A DNA stretch of 64,000 nucleotides from contig NZ_LZNS01000001.1 of the NCBI RefSeq assembly GCF_001984575.1, positions 4,488,049-4,552,048 on the forward strand. Reading direction: 5' to 3'. The notes under the pieces were generated by a model, which was not told the origin of the DNA, made no database searches, and was given only the letters and a program-made list of their open reading frames with translations. This document shows positions 1 through 8,133 of the stretch, piece by piece (the first letter of the stretch is position 1; each line of letters starts with the position of its first letter). Source of the stretch: Streptomyces sp. MP131-18 (lineage in GTDB: Bacteria; Actinomycetota; Actinomycetes; Streptomycetales; Streptomycetaceae). The position numbers and the translations under genes are program-made.

Positions 1-24
1 CACCGCCGGACAATTATTGGTAAA

Positions 25-64
25 TGGGCCCCGGGGAAAGGATTTTTCCTTCCCCCGGGGCCCA
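25..64. terminator. Strong GC-rich hairpin ahead of the deacetylase gene
   Basis: The arms TGGGCCCCGGGGAAAGG and CCTTCCCCCGGGGCCCA pair over 17 positions with one A-C mismatch and a six-base loop. There is no U tract, which is usual for high-GC actinomycete hairpins. It ends about 25 bases before the next start codon. It is probably the terminator of a gene to the left of the window, but could also act on the leader of the gene to the right. Confidence 0.7.
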
Positions 65-89
65 CTTCCGTTCCGCTACCGTGTTCTTC

Positions 90-1259
90 ATGAGCGTTGA
101 GGCACGACTGATGTGGGACGAGGGCGTCACGCGGTACGACTTCGGGCCCGGGCACCCCATGGACCCGGTGCGACTGACCCTGACGATGCGGCTCGTGGAG
201 GCGCTGGGCCTCGACAAGCACATCGATGTCGTCGCCGCGCCGGCGGCCGGGGACGGCACGCTCGGGCTCGTGCACCGCCCCGACTATCTCGCGTCCGTGC
301 GACACGCCTCGGGCCGGCCCACCGAGGCCGACGAGCGGTTCGGTATCGGCGCCGGCGACACCCCCGCCTTCGCGGGCATGCACGAGGTGTCCGCGTTGAT
401 CGCGGGCCAGTCCGTGGCCGGCGCCGACGACGTCTGGCGCGGCGTCACCGGGCACGCCGTGAACTTTTCCGGCGGCCTCCACCACGCCATGCCGGGCCGG
501 GCGTCCGGCTTCTGCGTCTACAACGATGCCGCCCTCGCCATCGCCCGCCTTCTCGAGCGCGGAGCCGAGCGCGTCGTCTACCTCGATACGGACGTGCACC
601 ACGGGGACGGCGTGCAGGACACGTTCTGGAACGACCCGCGTGTCCTCACCATTTCCCTCCACGAGCACCCGCGCACCCTCTTCCCCGGCACCGGGTGGCC
701 CGAGGAGACCGGCGGCCGGGGCGCGCCCGGGGGCGCCGTCAACGTTGCGCTGCCGGCCGGTACTTCGGACGGGGCGTGGCTGCGGGCGCTGCATGCCGTC
801 GTTCCCGAGCTGCTGGCCGCGTTCCGGCCCCAGGTGCTGGTGACGCAGCACGGCGCGGACACCCACTTCGAGGACCCCCTGGCGCACCTCACGCTCAGCC
901 TCGACGCCCAGCGCGCCGCCGTGGAGTCCTGTCACTCCTGGGCGCACGAGCACGCGGAGGGGCGCTGGCTGGCCCTCGGTGGCGGCGGGTACGCCGTCGT
1001 GGACGTCGTGCCGCGCCTCTGGGCGCACCTCGTCGCCACCGCGGCGCACGCCCCCGTCGAACCGCAGGCGCCCGTGCCGGAGACGTGGCGGCAGACCGTG
1101 TACGCGCTGACCCGGCAGCAGGGGCCGCGGCGGATGACGGACGGGCGCGTTCCGCAGTGGCGGAGCTGGCAGGACGGTTACGATCCGGCGGATGCCGTCG
1201 ACCAGGCCGTCCTCGCGACCCGGCGGGCCGTCTACCCGCTGCACGGGCTGCTGCCCTGA
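90..1259 (+). CDS. AcuC-family acetoin utilisation protein / histone deacetylase-fold amidohydrolase
   Basis: This 389-residue protein has the arginase/deacetylase fold of zinc-dependent class I/II-like deacetylases. The family opening (YDFGPGHPMDPVRL) lies near residues 13-26. A His-His pair followed by the glycine loop (GGLHHAMPGRASGFCVYND) lies near 128-146, and the metal-binding DTDVHHGDGVQ near 166-176. A late GGGGY lies near 298. The AcuC subfamily is known in Bacillus for deacetylating acetyl-CoA synthetase; that substrate is inferred here. I chose the ATG at 90 because an upstream ATG at 24 would run through the hairpin; no clear ribosome site is visible, and 111 is an alternative. 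It stands alone, and no acetoin genes are nearby. Confidence 0.88.
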   Translation: MSVEARLMWDEGVTRYDFGPGHPMDPVRLTLTMRLVEALGLDKHIDVVAAPAAGDGTLGLVHRPDYLASVRHASGRPTEADERFGIGAGDTPAFAGMHEVSALIAGQSVAGADDVWRGVTGHAVNFSGGLHHAMPGRASGFCVYNDAALAIARLLERGAERVVYLDTDVHHGDGVQDTFWNDPRVLTISLHEHPRTLFPGTGWPEETGGRGAPGGAVNVALPAGTSDGAWLRALHAVVPELLAAFRPQVLVTQHGADTHFEDPLAHLTLSLDAQRAAVESCHSWAHEHAEGRWLALGGGGYAVVDVVPRLWAHLVATAAHAPVEPQAPVPETWRQTVYALTRQQGPRRMTDGRVPQWRSWQDGYDPADAVDQAVLATRRAVYPLHGLLP

Positions 1260-1877
1260 GCGGTCCTGGCGCGGTTCTGGAAGTCGGGCGCCGTTCGCCT
1301 GGCCGCGGAGCCACCGTCAACTGCTGGTCTCCTACGCCACATTGCGGGGTGACCGTCGGCGGCGGACCGGGCCTGCCTCCCGCAGGCTGCGGGCCGATCT
1401 ATCGACATAACGACCCGATTCCGCCTACGCCTCCGACGTTCTCCTCGCGGCTCCGGAGGGCAGGTTGCCCATGATCCGGTCACTGCTTCTTCACCTCGTC
1501 CCGCCGGGTCTCCACACGGTGTCAGCAGCCCCGCAGGGGGCGGCCGTTGGCGCGGCGCCCGGTGCCCGTCCGGTGCGATCCGGGCAGGCCGCCGCCGCCG
1601 TCGGGACGCTTAGGGGTGCAGGTCAGCTGGGTAGGGAGGCCATCGGGCCGATCGGAGCGGGCGATGCCCCGCGCGCCCGCCGGGCGGGCCGTGCGGTGCG
1701 GCCGCGACGGCGGCGTCCGGTCGGGGCGCCGGGCCGGCGGGATGCCCCCGGCCGCTCACGCGCTATGTGCTCAATCGGGCTTCTCTGTCACGGTAAGAGC
1801 ATGGTCGCTGAAAAAGGCCGGTTGAGGCACCTCTTCCCCACTCGCATCACCCGCCCCTAATCTGGGGAGGAGCGCAC
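1260..1877. other. Long intergenic region with no supported gene
   Basis: These 618 bases separate the deacetylase from the HTH gene. Open frames exist on both strands, but their translations are Arg/Ala/Gly/Pro-rich, show no recognisable domain and have no ribosome site. They look like the open frames expected by chance at this G+C. The last 100 bases are less G+C-rich and presumably hold the promoter of the HTH gene. I could not pick out a convincing -35/-10 pair. Confidence 0.5.
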
Positions 1878-2150
1878 ATGCGAGAGGGAGTCACCGGAGG
1901 GGAAGCCGGTGTCCGACATGTGCGGAAGGTCAGGTGTGACATGGCTGCTGGTGAAAGGCTTCTGAGCGAGGCCAAGTTCCTGACCGTGGCGGAGGTCGCC
2001 GCGGTGATGCGAGTCTCCAAGATGACTGTGTACCGCCTGGTGCACGCCGGTCATCTGCCCGCGATCCGGGTGGGAAGGTCCTTCCGGGTACCCGAGCAGG
2101 CCGTCCATGAGTACCTCCGAGAGTCGTTCGTGGGCGTCGAAAGCGCGTAA
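1878..2150 (+). CDS. BldC-like excisionase-type MerR-family HTH DNA-binding protein
   Basis: This is a small DNA-binding protein of 90 residues, or 69 if it starts at the ATG at 1941. The core, LTVAEVAAVMRVSKMTVYRL followed by a short wing (HLPAIRVGRSFRVPEQ), is the winged helix of the excisionase/MerR superfamily that includes BldC. A strong GGGGAGGAG site precedes the ATG at 1878, which favours the longer form; conservation in relatives probably begins at 1941. I recall a BldC paralogue (BdtA) beside the bS22, epimerase and bldN genes in Streptomyces coelicolor, and that order is seen here. It probably regulates transcription. Its targets are not visible from the sequence. Confidence 0.85.
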   Translation: MREGVTGGEAGVRHVRKVRCDMAAGERLLSEAKFLTVAEVAAVMRVSKMTVYRLVHAGHLPAIRVGRSFRVPEQAVHEYLRESFVGVESA

Positions 2151-2182
2151 CGGCTGGAAGAGCTCCCGGTTCGACCCTCGAT

Positions 2183-2212
2183 TAACCCGTATCACCCGGT
2201 GACCGGTAGGCT
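2183..2212 (+). promoter_or_regulatory. Possible promoter for the bS22 gene
   Basis: TTAACC, an 18-base spacer and TAGGCT resemble a housekeeping streptomycete promoter. It would give a leader of roughly 60 bases before the start at 2280. The assignment rests only on motif resemblance. Confidence 0.35.
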
Positions 2213-2279
2213 GACCCGCATGTAGGTCGTGTGGGCTCGGACGCCCCGCACCGAGTAAGCGAAGTGAGCGAGGGTAGTC

Positions 2280-2378
2280 GTGGGCTCTGTGATCAAAAAG
2301 CGGCGCAAGCGGATGGCGAAGAAGAAGCACCGCAAGTTGCTGAAGCGCACCCGCGTCCAGCGCCGCAACAAGAAGTGA
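2280..2378 (+). CDS. 30S ribosomal protein bS22 (AURKAIP1/COX24 domain), 32 residues
   Basis: A GTG start preceded by GAGGG opens a 32-residue, extremely basic peptide. It begins MGSVIKKRRKRMAKKKHRKL and ends in RRNKK. This matches the actinobacterial AURKAIP1/COX24 peptide, now recognised as ribosomal protein bS22 of the small subunit. Automated callers often miss it because of its length. It lies between the HTH gene and the epimerase, the conserved streptomycete order as I recall it. A perfect hairpin follows the stop codon by 16 bases. Confidence 0.93.
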   Translation: MGSVIKKRRKRMAKKKHRKLLKRTRVQRRNKK

Positions 2379-2394
2379 GCGAGCGCCGCTGATC

Positions 2395-2427
2395 GGCCCT
2401 CCCGTCGTGTACGTCGACGGGAGGGCC
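2395..2427 (+). terminator. Perfect 13-bp hairpin after bS22
   Basis: GGCCCTCCCGTCG and CGACGGGAGGGCC pair without mismatch round a seven-base loop. The hairpin lies between bS22 and the epimerase, whose GTG start is 22 bases further on. The epimerase therefore either relies on read-through or starts its transcript very close to its start codon. Confidence 0.75.
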
Positions 2428-2448
2428 TGCGCGTCGCCAGGGAGGGTC

Positions 2449-3486
2449 GTGGGCAAAACCGTGCTTGTGACCGGTGCCGCCCGGCAGCTCAGCGGGCGGT
2501 TCGTCCGGCACCTGCGGCGCGACCCCCGCGTCGACCGGGTCATCGGCGTCGACAGCCGGCCGCCCGCACATCCGCTGGGCGGCGCCGAGTTCGTCCGGGC
2601 GGACATCCGGCAGCCGTCGATCGTCACGGTGCTCGCCGAGCATGCCGTGGACACGGTGGTCCACCTCGACGTGCACGGCACGCCGGGCCCCGCGGGCGGC
2701 GGCCGTTCCGCGGTGAAGGAAGTCAACGTGCTCGGCACGCTGCAACTGCTCGGTGCCTGCCAGAAGGTGCCGGGGCTGCGCGGCGTCGTCGTCAAGTCCA
2801 GCACCCAGATCTACGGCACCGCGGCCCGCGATCCCGCGGTCTTCCATGAGACGACTCGCGTGGGCGCGCCGACCGGCGGTGGCTTCGTGCGGGACGTCAT
2901 CGAGATCGAGGGCTATGTGCGGGGCTTCGCCCGCCGCTGCCCCGACGTGCGGGTGACGGTGCTGCGCTGCGCGCATGTGCTGGGCCCGGCCGCGGATTCG
3001 CGGCTGGCCGCGTACTTCCGGCTGCCGGTGCTGCCGACGGTGCTGGGCTACGACCCGCGGTTGCAGTTCGTGCACGAGGACGACGTGCTTGAGGTGCTGG
3101 CGCGCGCCGCGCGCGAGCCGGGGACGCCGGATGCGCTGGCCCCGGACACGTACAACGTGGCGGGCGAGGGCGTGCTGCTGCTGTCGCAGGCCGCGCGGCG
3201 CATCGGGCGGCCCACGGTGCCGGTGGTGCGGGCGCTGGCGCCCTGGCTCGGCTCGGCGCTCGGCACGCTCGGGCTCGGTGGGGCCTCCGCGGAGCAGCTG
3301 CGGTCCCTGGTCCACGGCCGCGTGGCTCGCACGACGCGGCTGCGGCAGGCCATGGGCGGGCCGCTGGCGTACACGACGGGCGAGACGTTCGCGGAGTTCG
3401 CCGCGCTGCACGGACCCGGTGCGCTGCCGCCCGAGCACGTGGCGCGGGCCGTCGACCGGATCGAGGAAGTGGTGCGCCATGGCTGA
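2449..3486 (+). CDS. NAD-dependent epimerase/dehydratase family protein (extended SDR)
   Basis: This 345-residue Rossmann-fold protein opens with a nucleotide-binding glycine motif in degenerate form (VLVTGAARQLSGRFV). It continues with GVDSR at the end of the second beta strand and VHLDVHG after the third. A YxxxK-like pair cannot be assigned cleanly, so the exact reaction is open. The substrate may be a nucleotide sugar or another alcohol. I chose the GTG at 2449, preceded by GGGAGG, over an in-frame ATG-like extension that crosses the hairpin. The end overlaps the acyltransferase start by eight bases, so the two genes are probably translationally coupled. Confidence 0.85.
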   Translation: MGKTVLVTGAARQLSGRFVRHLRRDPRVDRVIGVDSRPPAHPLGGAEFVRADIRQPSIVTVLAEHAVDTVVHLDVHGTPGPAGGGRSAVKEVNVLGTLQLLGACQKVPGLRGVVVKSSTQIYGTAARDPAVFHETTRVGAPTGGGFVRDVIEIEGYVRGFARRCPDVRVTVLRCAHVLGPAADSRLAAYFRLPVLPTVLGYDPRLQFVHEDDVLEVLARAAREPGTPDALAPDTYNVAGEGVLLLSQAARRIGRPTVPVVRALAPWLGSALGTLGLGGASAEQLRSLVHGRVARTTRLRQAMGGPLAYTTGETFAEFAALHGPGALPPEHVARAVDRIEEVVRHG

Positions 3487-4465
3487 CGCGAAGGTCATTC
3501 CGATCGGCGAGGGCGGCCGGCGGGGCCGGAGCCGTGAGGAGCCGCCCGCGCCGCCGTCGGCCGGGTCGCCGTCGGCCGGGCGTGAGGAGGCCGGGCACGA
3601 GGACGAGGTGGCCGGGGTGGCCGGTGGCGGCCTGGACAGGGCGCTGGCGCGCGGGTTCGCGTTCCTGAGGCGACGGCTCAGCGGCGCGTACGAGATAGAC
3701 GACTTCGGCTACGACCGGGACCTGACCGACGAGGTCCTGATGACTGTGCTGCGGCCGGTGTTCGAGAAGTACTTCCGCGTCGAGGTGCGCGGCATGGAAA
3801 ACGTGCCGGCCGAGGGCGGGGCGCTGCTGGTGTCCAACCACTCCGGCACGCTGCCGTGGGACGGGCTCATGCTCCAGGTCGCCGTGCGCGACCACCACCC
3901 GGCCGACCGGCATCTGCGGCTGCTCGCGGCGGATCTGGTGTTTCAGCTGCCCGTCGTGAACGAGCTGGCCCGCAAGGCGGGGCACACGCTGGCGTGCGCG
4001 GAGGACGCCCAGGAGCTCCTGGAGCGCGGTGAGCTGGTCGGGGTGATGCCGGAGGGCTTCAAGGGCATCGGCAAGCCGTTTGCCGACCGGTACAAGCTTC
4101 AGCGCTTCGGGCGGGGTGGATTCGTGGCGACGGCCCTGCGGGCGGGGGTGCCGATCGTGCCCTGCTCGATCGTCGGCGCCGAGGAGATCTATCCGATGCT
4201 CGGCAACTCCCGGGTCGCCGCCCGCCTGCTGAACCTGCCGTACTTCCCGATCACCCCCACGTTCCCGTGGCTCGGGCCGCTCGGCGCGGTGCCGCTGCCG
4301 ACGAAGTGGACGATCCAGCTCGGTGAGCCGATCGAGACGAAGGACCACCCGCCGGAGGCGGCGGACGACCCGATGCTGATGTTCCAGTTGACGGACCAGG
4401 TGCGGGAGACGATCCAGCACACGCTGTACAAGCTGCTGGTGGCCCGGCGGTCGGTGTTCTTCTGA
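3479..4465 (+). CDS. Lysophospholipid/glycerol-phosphate acyltransferase family protein (PlsC-like)
   Basis: The first 55 residues of this 328-residue protein are low complexity (Gly, Arg, Glu). The catalytic block follows: NHSGTLPWDG near residues 119-128, a variant of the HX4D motif with the aspartate two residues further on, then MPEGFKGIGK near 190, equivalent to the substrate-phosphate EGT/EGF motif. No long hydrophobic segment is evident, so it is probably peripheral at the membrane. The start overlaps the epimerase. This pair sits beside rsbN-bldN in streptomycetes as I recall it, but a developmental role is unproven. The acyl acceptor is unknown. Confidence 0.86.
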   Translation: MADAKVIPIGEGGRRGRSREEPPAPPSAGSPSAGREEAGHEDEVAGVAGGGLDRALARGFAFLRRRLSGAYEIDDFGYDRDLTDEVLMTVLRPVFEKYFRVEVRGMENVPAEGGALLVSNHSGTLPWDGLMLQVAVRDHHPADRHLRLLAADLVFQLPVVNELARKAGHTLACAEDAQELLERGELVGVMPEGFKGIGKPFADRYKLQRFGRGGFVATALRAGVPIVPCSIVGAEEIYPMLGNSRVAARLLNLPYFPITPTFPWLGPLGAVPLPTKWTIQLGEPIETKDHPPEAADDPMLMFQLTDQVRETIQHTLYKLLVARRSVFF

Positions 4466-4510
4466 ATACGGGCCGTGTTGGGCCGTGTTGGGCCGCGGAA
4501 GAACACCGAC
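4450..4510. terminator. Inverted repeat with nested 10-bp tandem repeats between convergent genes
   Basis: GTCGGTGTTCTTC (4450-4462, the last codons of the acyltransferase) and GAAGAACACCGAC (4498-4510) are perfect 13-base complements. The 35-base loop holds GGCCGTGTTG twice (4471-4490) followed by a partial third copy. The element lies between the convergent acyltransferase and rsbN genes and is well placed to be a bidirectional terminator. Confidence 0.6.
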
Positions 4511-4516
4511 CCGGCC

Positions 4517-5860
4517 TCAGCGCTCCTCGTCCACGTCCAGGCCGAGTCCGGGGAGCAGGTCCTCCACGAGGGGCGGGATGGTGATGTCGGGCTCGGGCAG
4601 CGGGGCTTCGGGGGAGGCGGGCGGCAGGGAGTCGCGCTCCTCGGGGGACTGGCCGGGGAGCGCCGGGTCGAGCAGTCCCCGGCCGCCGTCCAGCAGGCCG
4701 CGGCGCTCCTCGGGGGTCTCCTCGGGCGGGGAGGCGTCCTCGCCGGGCTCCTCCTGGCCGCCGTCCGTGTCGCGGTCGGAGGCGGCGGGGGCCGGGGCCC
4801 GGTCCTCGGGCCCTGGCCGCGGATGGGCGGCGGAGCTGGGCGGGGCCTCGGCGGACGAGGCGCTGCCCCGGTCCTCCGGGAGGAGCGGCTGGAGCGGCGC
4901 GATCTCCTCGTCCATCGCGTCGAAGACCCCGGTGACCTCCTCGCTGACGTCGTGCAGCTGAACGGGCAGCCGCTCGCGCACCTCCGCCCAGGTGGCGCGG
5001 TGGCTCTCGGAGAAGGCGGAGAGTGACCGCATCGGGTCGATGGAGCCGTCGGCCTGGTAGGCCAGGGAGAGCAGCCGGTGTCCCTCCGCGGCGTCGTCCC
5101 GCATGCTGGAGAGCGCCCTGCGGATCGCGTCGAGGTCCTCGTGGTCCAGGTCGCCGGAACGGCCGCGCTCCAGCAGCCGACGTGTCTCGCTCAGCCGGGT
5201 GGAGGCGTGGTCGAGGTAGACCCGGCCGCGGTCCGCGTCGCCGCTGGTGAAGTCGAGCCGCAGGTCCTCCATGCCGCGCTTCAGGCCGTACAGGGTGTCG
5301 CCGGGCAGGGCGTCGGTGCTGGCCGCCGCGACGCCGCCGAAGGCGCCGGCGGCCACGCCCATGGTCAGGCCGCCCGCGGCGAGGCCCTTGGTCAGCCGGG
5401 TCCTCGGGCGCAGCCGGCCGAGGCCGCTGCCCGGGGTGGCGCGGTGCGTGCCCCTGCTGCCGCGGGCGCGGCGCTGCTCCGGCACGCGCTCGGTGTCCCG
5501 TGAGCCCGGGCCGGAGGGTGCGCGGGTGCGGCCGGGAGCCGCCCCCTCGCTCCCTCCGCTCCCGGTCGCGCCCTGTGCGCCGGTGTCGTCCGCCGGGGCG
5601 GCGGCGCCTGCCGTGCCCGCCGCGGCCATCGCGGCGACGAGCAGCGCCCGCTGGGTCGATCTCGTCTCGGCCGACAGCTCGGGCCGTGGCACGGCCGCGA
5701 GCCGGTCCACCACCGACAGCAGGGCGGCGTGCTCGCCCCCGTCCCCGGCCGGGGCCACCGCCGTGTCCCCGTCGGCGGGCCGCGGCCGAGCGGGCCGCGA
5801 CTCGTCGAGGAGATGGGCGAAGGCGTTGGCCCGGCGGCTTGCCGATGCGGAACCGATCAC
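4517..5860 (-). CDS. rsbN: Membrane-anchored anti-sigma factor RsbN, partner of BldN
   Basis: This is a 447-residue single-pass membrane protein immediately downstream of bldN on the same strand. The first ~160 residues would be cytoplasmic and contain the sigma-binding part. One hydrophobic Gly/Ala helix lies near 158-178. The extracytoplasmic part opens with STDALPGDTLYGLKRG, the DUF5667 signature, followed by a helical domain and a long Pro/Glu/Asp-rich tail. In Streptomyces venezuelae RsbN holds BldN inactive; that role is assigned by homology and position. I chose the GTG at 5860 because GAGGAGG sits eight bases upstream. The in-frame GTG at 5869 falls inside that site. The acidic tail looks long for the family. 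Confidence 0.9.
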   Translation of the reverse strand: MIGSASASRRANAFAHLLDESRPARPRPADGDTAVAPAGDGGEHAALLSVVDRLAAVPRPELSAETRSTQRALLVAAMAAAGTAGAAAPADDTGAQGATGSGGSEGAAPGRTRAPSGPGSRDTERVPEQRRARGSRGTHRATPGSGLGRLRPRTRLTKGLAAGGLTMGVAAGAFGGVAAASTDALPGDTLYGLKRGMEDLRLDFTSGDADRGRVYLDHASTRLSETRRLLERGRSGDLDHEDLDAIRRALSSMRDDAAEGHRLLSLAYQADGSIDPMRSLSAFSESHRATWAEVRERLPVQLHDVSEEVTGVFDAMDEEIAPLQPLLPEDRGSASSAEAPPSSAAHPRPGPEDRAPAPAASDRDTDGGQEEPGEDASPPEETPEERRGLLDGGRGLLDPALPGQSPEERDSLPPASPEAPLPEPDITIPPLVEDLLPGLGLDVDEER

Positions 5861-5990
5861 GGGCGGCACCTCCTCTCGTCACACGAAGGACTCCCCACTA
5901 CGGATAGAAGTTTCTGGCGCTGCCCAAGTGCACCCGATCGAGTGGCGGGAGACCTGGGCGGAACCTGGCCGTGGGGAGCCTGCGAACCCG

Positions 5991-6019
5991 ACAACGAGCG
6001 GACACGCACTCGGGTTACG
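5991..6019 (-). promoter_or_regulatory. Candidate BldN-dependent promoter of rsbN
   Basis: Read on the minus strand, CGTAAC (6019-6014) is followed by a 17-base spacer and CGTTGT (5996-5991). This resembles the ECF-type CGTAAC/CGTT promoters that I recall for BldN targets, including rsbN itself. It lies between the bldN stop (6070) and the rsbN start (5860) and predicts an untranslated leader of about 125 bases. It would close a feedback loop in which the sigma factor drives its own inhibitor. Confidence 0.65.
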
Positions 6020-6069
6020 GCTGGCAGATTATGTGACTGATTGGAAGAAGGCGCTCACTAAGGGTGCAC

Positions 6070-6852
6070 TTACCTGGCGTCGTCCGGCAGCAGCCGGGCG
6101 AGGGTGCGGACCGCCCGGTACTGCAACGTCTTGATCGCCCCCTCGTTCTTTCCCATGACACGCGCCGTCTCCGCCACCGAGAGGCCCTGGAGAAATCGGA
6201 GCGTGACGCATTCCTGCTGCTGAGGGTTGAGTTTGCGAACGGCGTCGAGGAGGGCTGAGTTGGCCAGGGATTCGAGAACGGACTCCTCGGGGCTGCGCTC
6301 CACTTCGTTGGCGTCGAGCATTTCGCCCGTGGTCACTTCGAGCCTGAAGCGGCTGGACTTGAAGTGATCGGCCACCAGGTTCCTGGCGATGGTGACCAGC
6401 CATGCCCCGAAGTCGCGGCCCTGCCAGGTGAACGTGCCGATGCGGCGCAGCGCGCGCAGGAAGGTCTCGCTGGTGAGGTCTTCCGCGGTCGCCCGGCCGC
6501 CCACGCGGTAGTAGATGTACCGGTAGACGGTGTCGGAGTAGTGGTCGTAGAGGCAGCCGAACGCCTCGGCCTCTCCGGCCTGGGCGCGCTCCACGAGATC
6601 CATCATGCGGCGGCTGTCGCTGGGGGCCGTGGGGCGGGCCGCGGAGGCGCCCGCGGCGCCGGAGCGGGCGCGTCTGCCCATGGTGGCGGCGCCGGCGGCG
6701 CTGTTGGCCAGGGTGTAGGCGGGGCCTGCGGGGACAGGTGCGGCGAGGGTGGGGACGGCGTACGCGGTGGGGACGAGGGTGCGCAGCCAGTCGATGACCG
6801 ACGTGCGCAGCGTAGCCAGGCCCGAGGCGTCAACCCCGACGTGTGGGTACAC
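6070..6852 (-). CDS. bldN: ECF RNA polymerase sigma factor BldN, pro-sigma form
   Basis: This 260-residue developmental sigma factor has an N-terminal extension of about 83 residues (opening MYPHVGVDASGLATLR) ahead of the sigma core. Region 2 spans roughly 85-150, with YYRVGGRATAEDLTSETFLR inside it. Region 4 spans about 200-255, with the helix-turn-helix VAETARVMGKNEGAIKTLQY. In S. coelicolor BldN is made as a pro-protein and needed for aerial hyphae, chaplin/rodlin and bldM expression; the retained extension implies the same processing here. The start is a GTG with GGGAG just upstream. The 259-base region to the right (6853-7111) should carry its promoter. I found no clean BldD box there. 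Confidence 0.95.
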   Translation of the reverse strand: MYPHVGVDASGLATLRTSVIDWLRTLVPTAYAVPTLAAPVPAGPAYTLANSAAGAATMGRRARSGAAGASAARPTAPSDSRRMMDLVERAQAGEAEAFGCLYDHYSDTVYRYIYYRVGGRATAEDLTSETFLRALRRIGTFTWQGRDFGAWLVTIARNLVADHFKSSRFRLEVTTGEMLDANEVERSPEESVLESLANSALLDAVRKLNPQQQECVTLRFLQGLSVAETARVMGKNEGAIKTLQYRAVRTLARLLPDDAR

Positions 6853-7111
6853 GGGACTCCCAGAGGCAGAGCTTCAACACGTGCAGTGGCGGTTCCGTCA
6901 CATGCGTCTGAGGAGAATAACCCTTCGTGCTGGGAGTGCTACGCCCAGTTGCGAAAATCGCCGATTCGGTTTGGAGTGTTACCGGTTGTGTCCGTCGCGC
7001 CACGCAAACGCCATGGCAAGGTTGATCGCATAATGATGTGATTTGCCAACGTGCTGACCGAGTTTGATCGATCGCACTGTTTCGCGGAGGCGGACGCCCC
7101 GGCTGCCGCGG

Positions 7112-8050
7112 CTACCTGCGGCGGCGCTGGATCGCCAGTGCGGCCACGGCCCCACCGGCAACGGCGCCCGCGCCCGCCGCCGCCGGCACCCCGACGCGCA
7201 CCGCCTTGCGGCCCGTCCGGTAGTCCCGCAGGCGCCAGCCCATTTCGCGGGCATGGGCACGCAGTGCGCGGTCGGGATTGATCGCGTATGGATATCCGAC
7301 GAGCGACAGCAGCGGGATGTCGTTGGCCGAGTCGCTGTAGGCTGCGCAGCGTTCCAGGTCGAGGTCCTCCGCCGCGGCGAGGGCCTCGACGGCCGCCGCC
7401 TTGGCCGGGCCGTGCAGTGGCTCGCCCACGAGCCGGCCGGTGTACACGCCGCCGACCGACTCGGCGACCGTGCCGAGCGCCCCGGTCAGCCCGAGCCGCC
7501 GCGCGATGATGGTGGCCGTCTCCACCGGGGCGGCCGTGACGAGCCACACGCGCTGGCCCGCGTCCAGATGGGCCTGGGCGAGCGCGCGGGTGCCGGGCCA
7601 GATGCGGCCGGCCATGTACTCGTCGTAGATCTCCTCGCCGATCTCCATGAGTTCGGCGACGCGGTGCCCCGCGACGATCGACAGCGCACTGTCCCGCGCG
7701 TCCGCCATGTGCCCCGCGTTCTCCGCGCCGGCCAGCCGGAAGTACGCCTGCTGCCAGGCGAACTTCGCCAGCTCGCGCTTGCGGAAGAACTTCCGCTTGT
7801 ACAGACCGCGGCCCAGGTGGAAGATCGCCGCGCCCTGCATCACGGTGTTGTCCAGGTCGAAGAACGCCGCCGCCTTCGGGTCACCAGGAGCCGGGAACTC
7901 CGGCTCCGCCACGGCCTCGCGGGCGGCCTGGGCGGACGCCTGGCCGGCCAGCTCGCTGCGTTCCGTGGGCACCTGCTTGCGGGCGGTGAACCAGGCCCGG
8001 CGGGCGCCGGCCGGTGCGGAGTCGGGCGCGGAGGGGCGTGGCCTGGCCAT
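7112..8050 (-). CDS. HAD-superfamily subfamily IB hydrolase (phosphatase)
   Basis: This 312-residue enzyme has the HAD signature AAFFDLDNTVMQG near residue 67. The first Asp is the nucleophile and the second the acid/base. A late SDSANDIPLL near 235 supplies the Mg-binding acidic residues. A helical cap lies between them. The C terminus ends in a hydrophobic Gly/Ala stretch followed by RRRR, suggesting a membrane tail anchor. Related subfamily IB proteins include phosphoserine-phosphatase-like enzymes; the true substrate is unknown. I chose the ATG at 8050 because upstream codons are low complexity. The gene diverges from the glutaredoxin-like gene with an 83-base gap. Confidence 0.87.
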   Translation of the reverse strand: MARPRPSAPDSAPAGARRAWFTARKQVPTERSELAGQASAQAAREAVAEPEFPAPGDPKAAAFFDLDNTVMQGAAIFHLGRGLYKRKFFRKRELAKFAWQQAYFRLAGAENAGHMADARDSALSIVAGHRVAELMEIGEEIYDEYMAGRIWPGTRALAQAHLDAGQRVWLVTAAPVETATIIARRLGLTGALGTVAESVGGVYTGRLVGEPLHGPAKAAAVEALAAAEDLDLERCAAYSDSANDIPLLSLVGYPYAINPDRALRAHAREMGWRLRDYRTGRKAVRVGVPAAAGAGAVAGGAVAALAIQRRRR

Positions 8051-8133
8051 GCTCCGAGCATAGCCAGTGCCCGCGGTGCTTCCGGTTGCGCGGGAATGAC
8101 GCGGGAGTGGCCGCGGGCGGCACAATGGGCGGC

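Noticed and set aside
1465..1860. Open reading frames in the deacetylase-HTH gap
   Set aside because: The translations are Arg/Gly/Ala/Pro-rich with no domain and no ribosome site, and the opposite strand is equally open, as expected by chance at this G+C.
2155..2215. GGTTCGACCC resembling a tRNA T-loop
   Set aside because: No acceptor stem, anticodon arm or D-loop can be drawn around it.
4251..5882. Long open frame of about 540 codons beside rsbN, same strand, other frame
   Set aside because: It is a frame shadow of rsbN with Arg-rich composition; rsbN itself shows a membrane helix and the DUF5667 motif.
6853..7111. Possible BldD box upstream of bldN
   Set aside because: Partial matches such as GTTACCGGTTGTG lack the required half-site spacing; BldD control is likely from the literature but not visible here.
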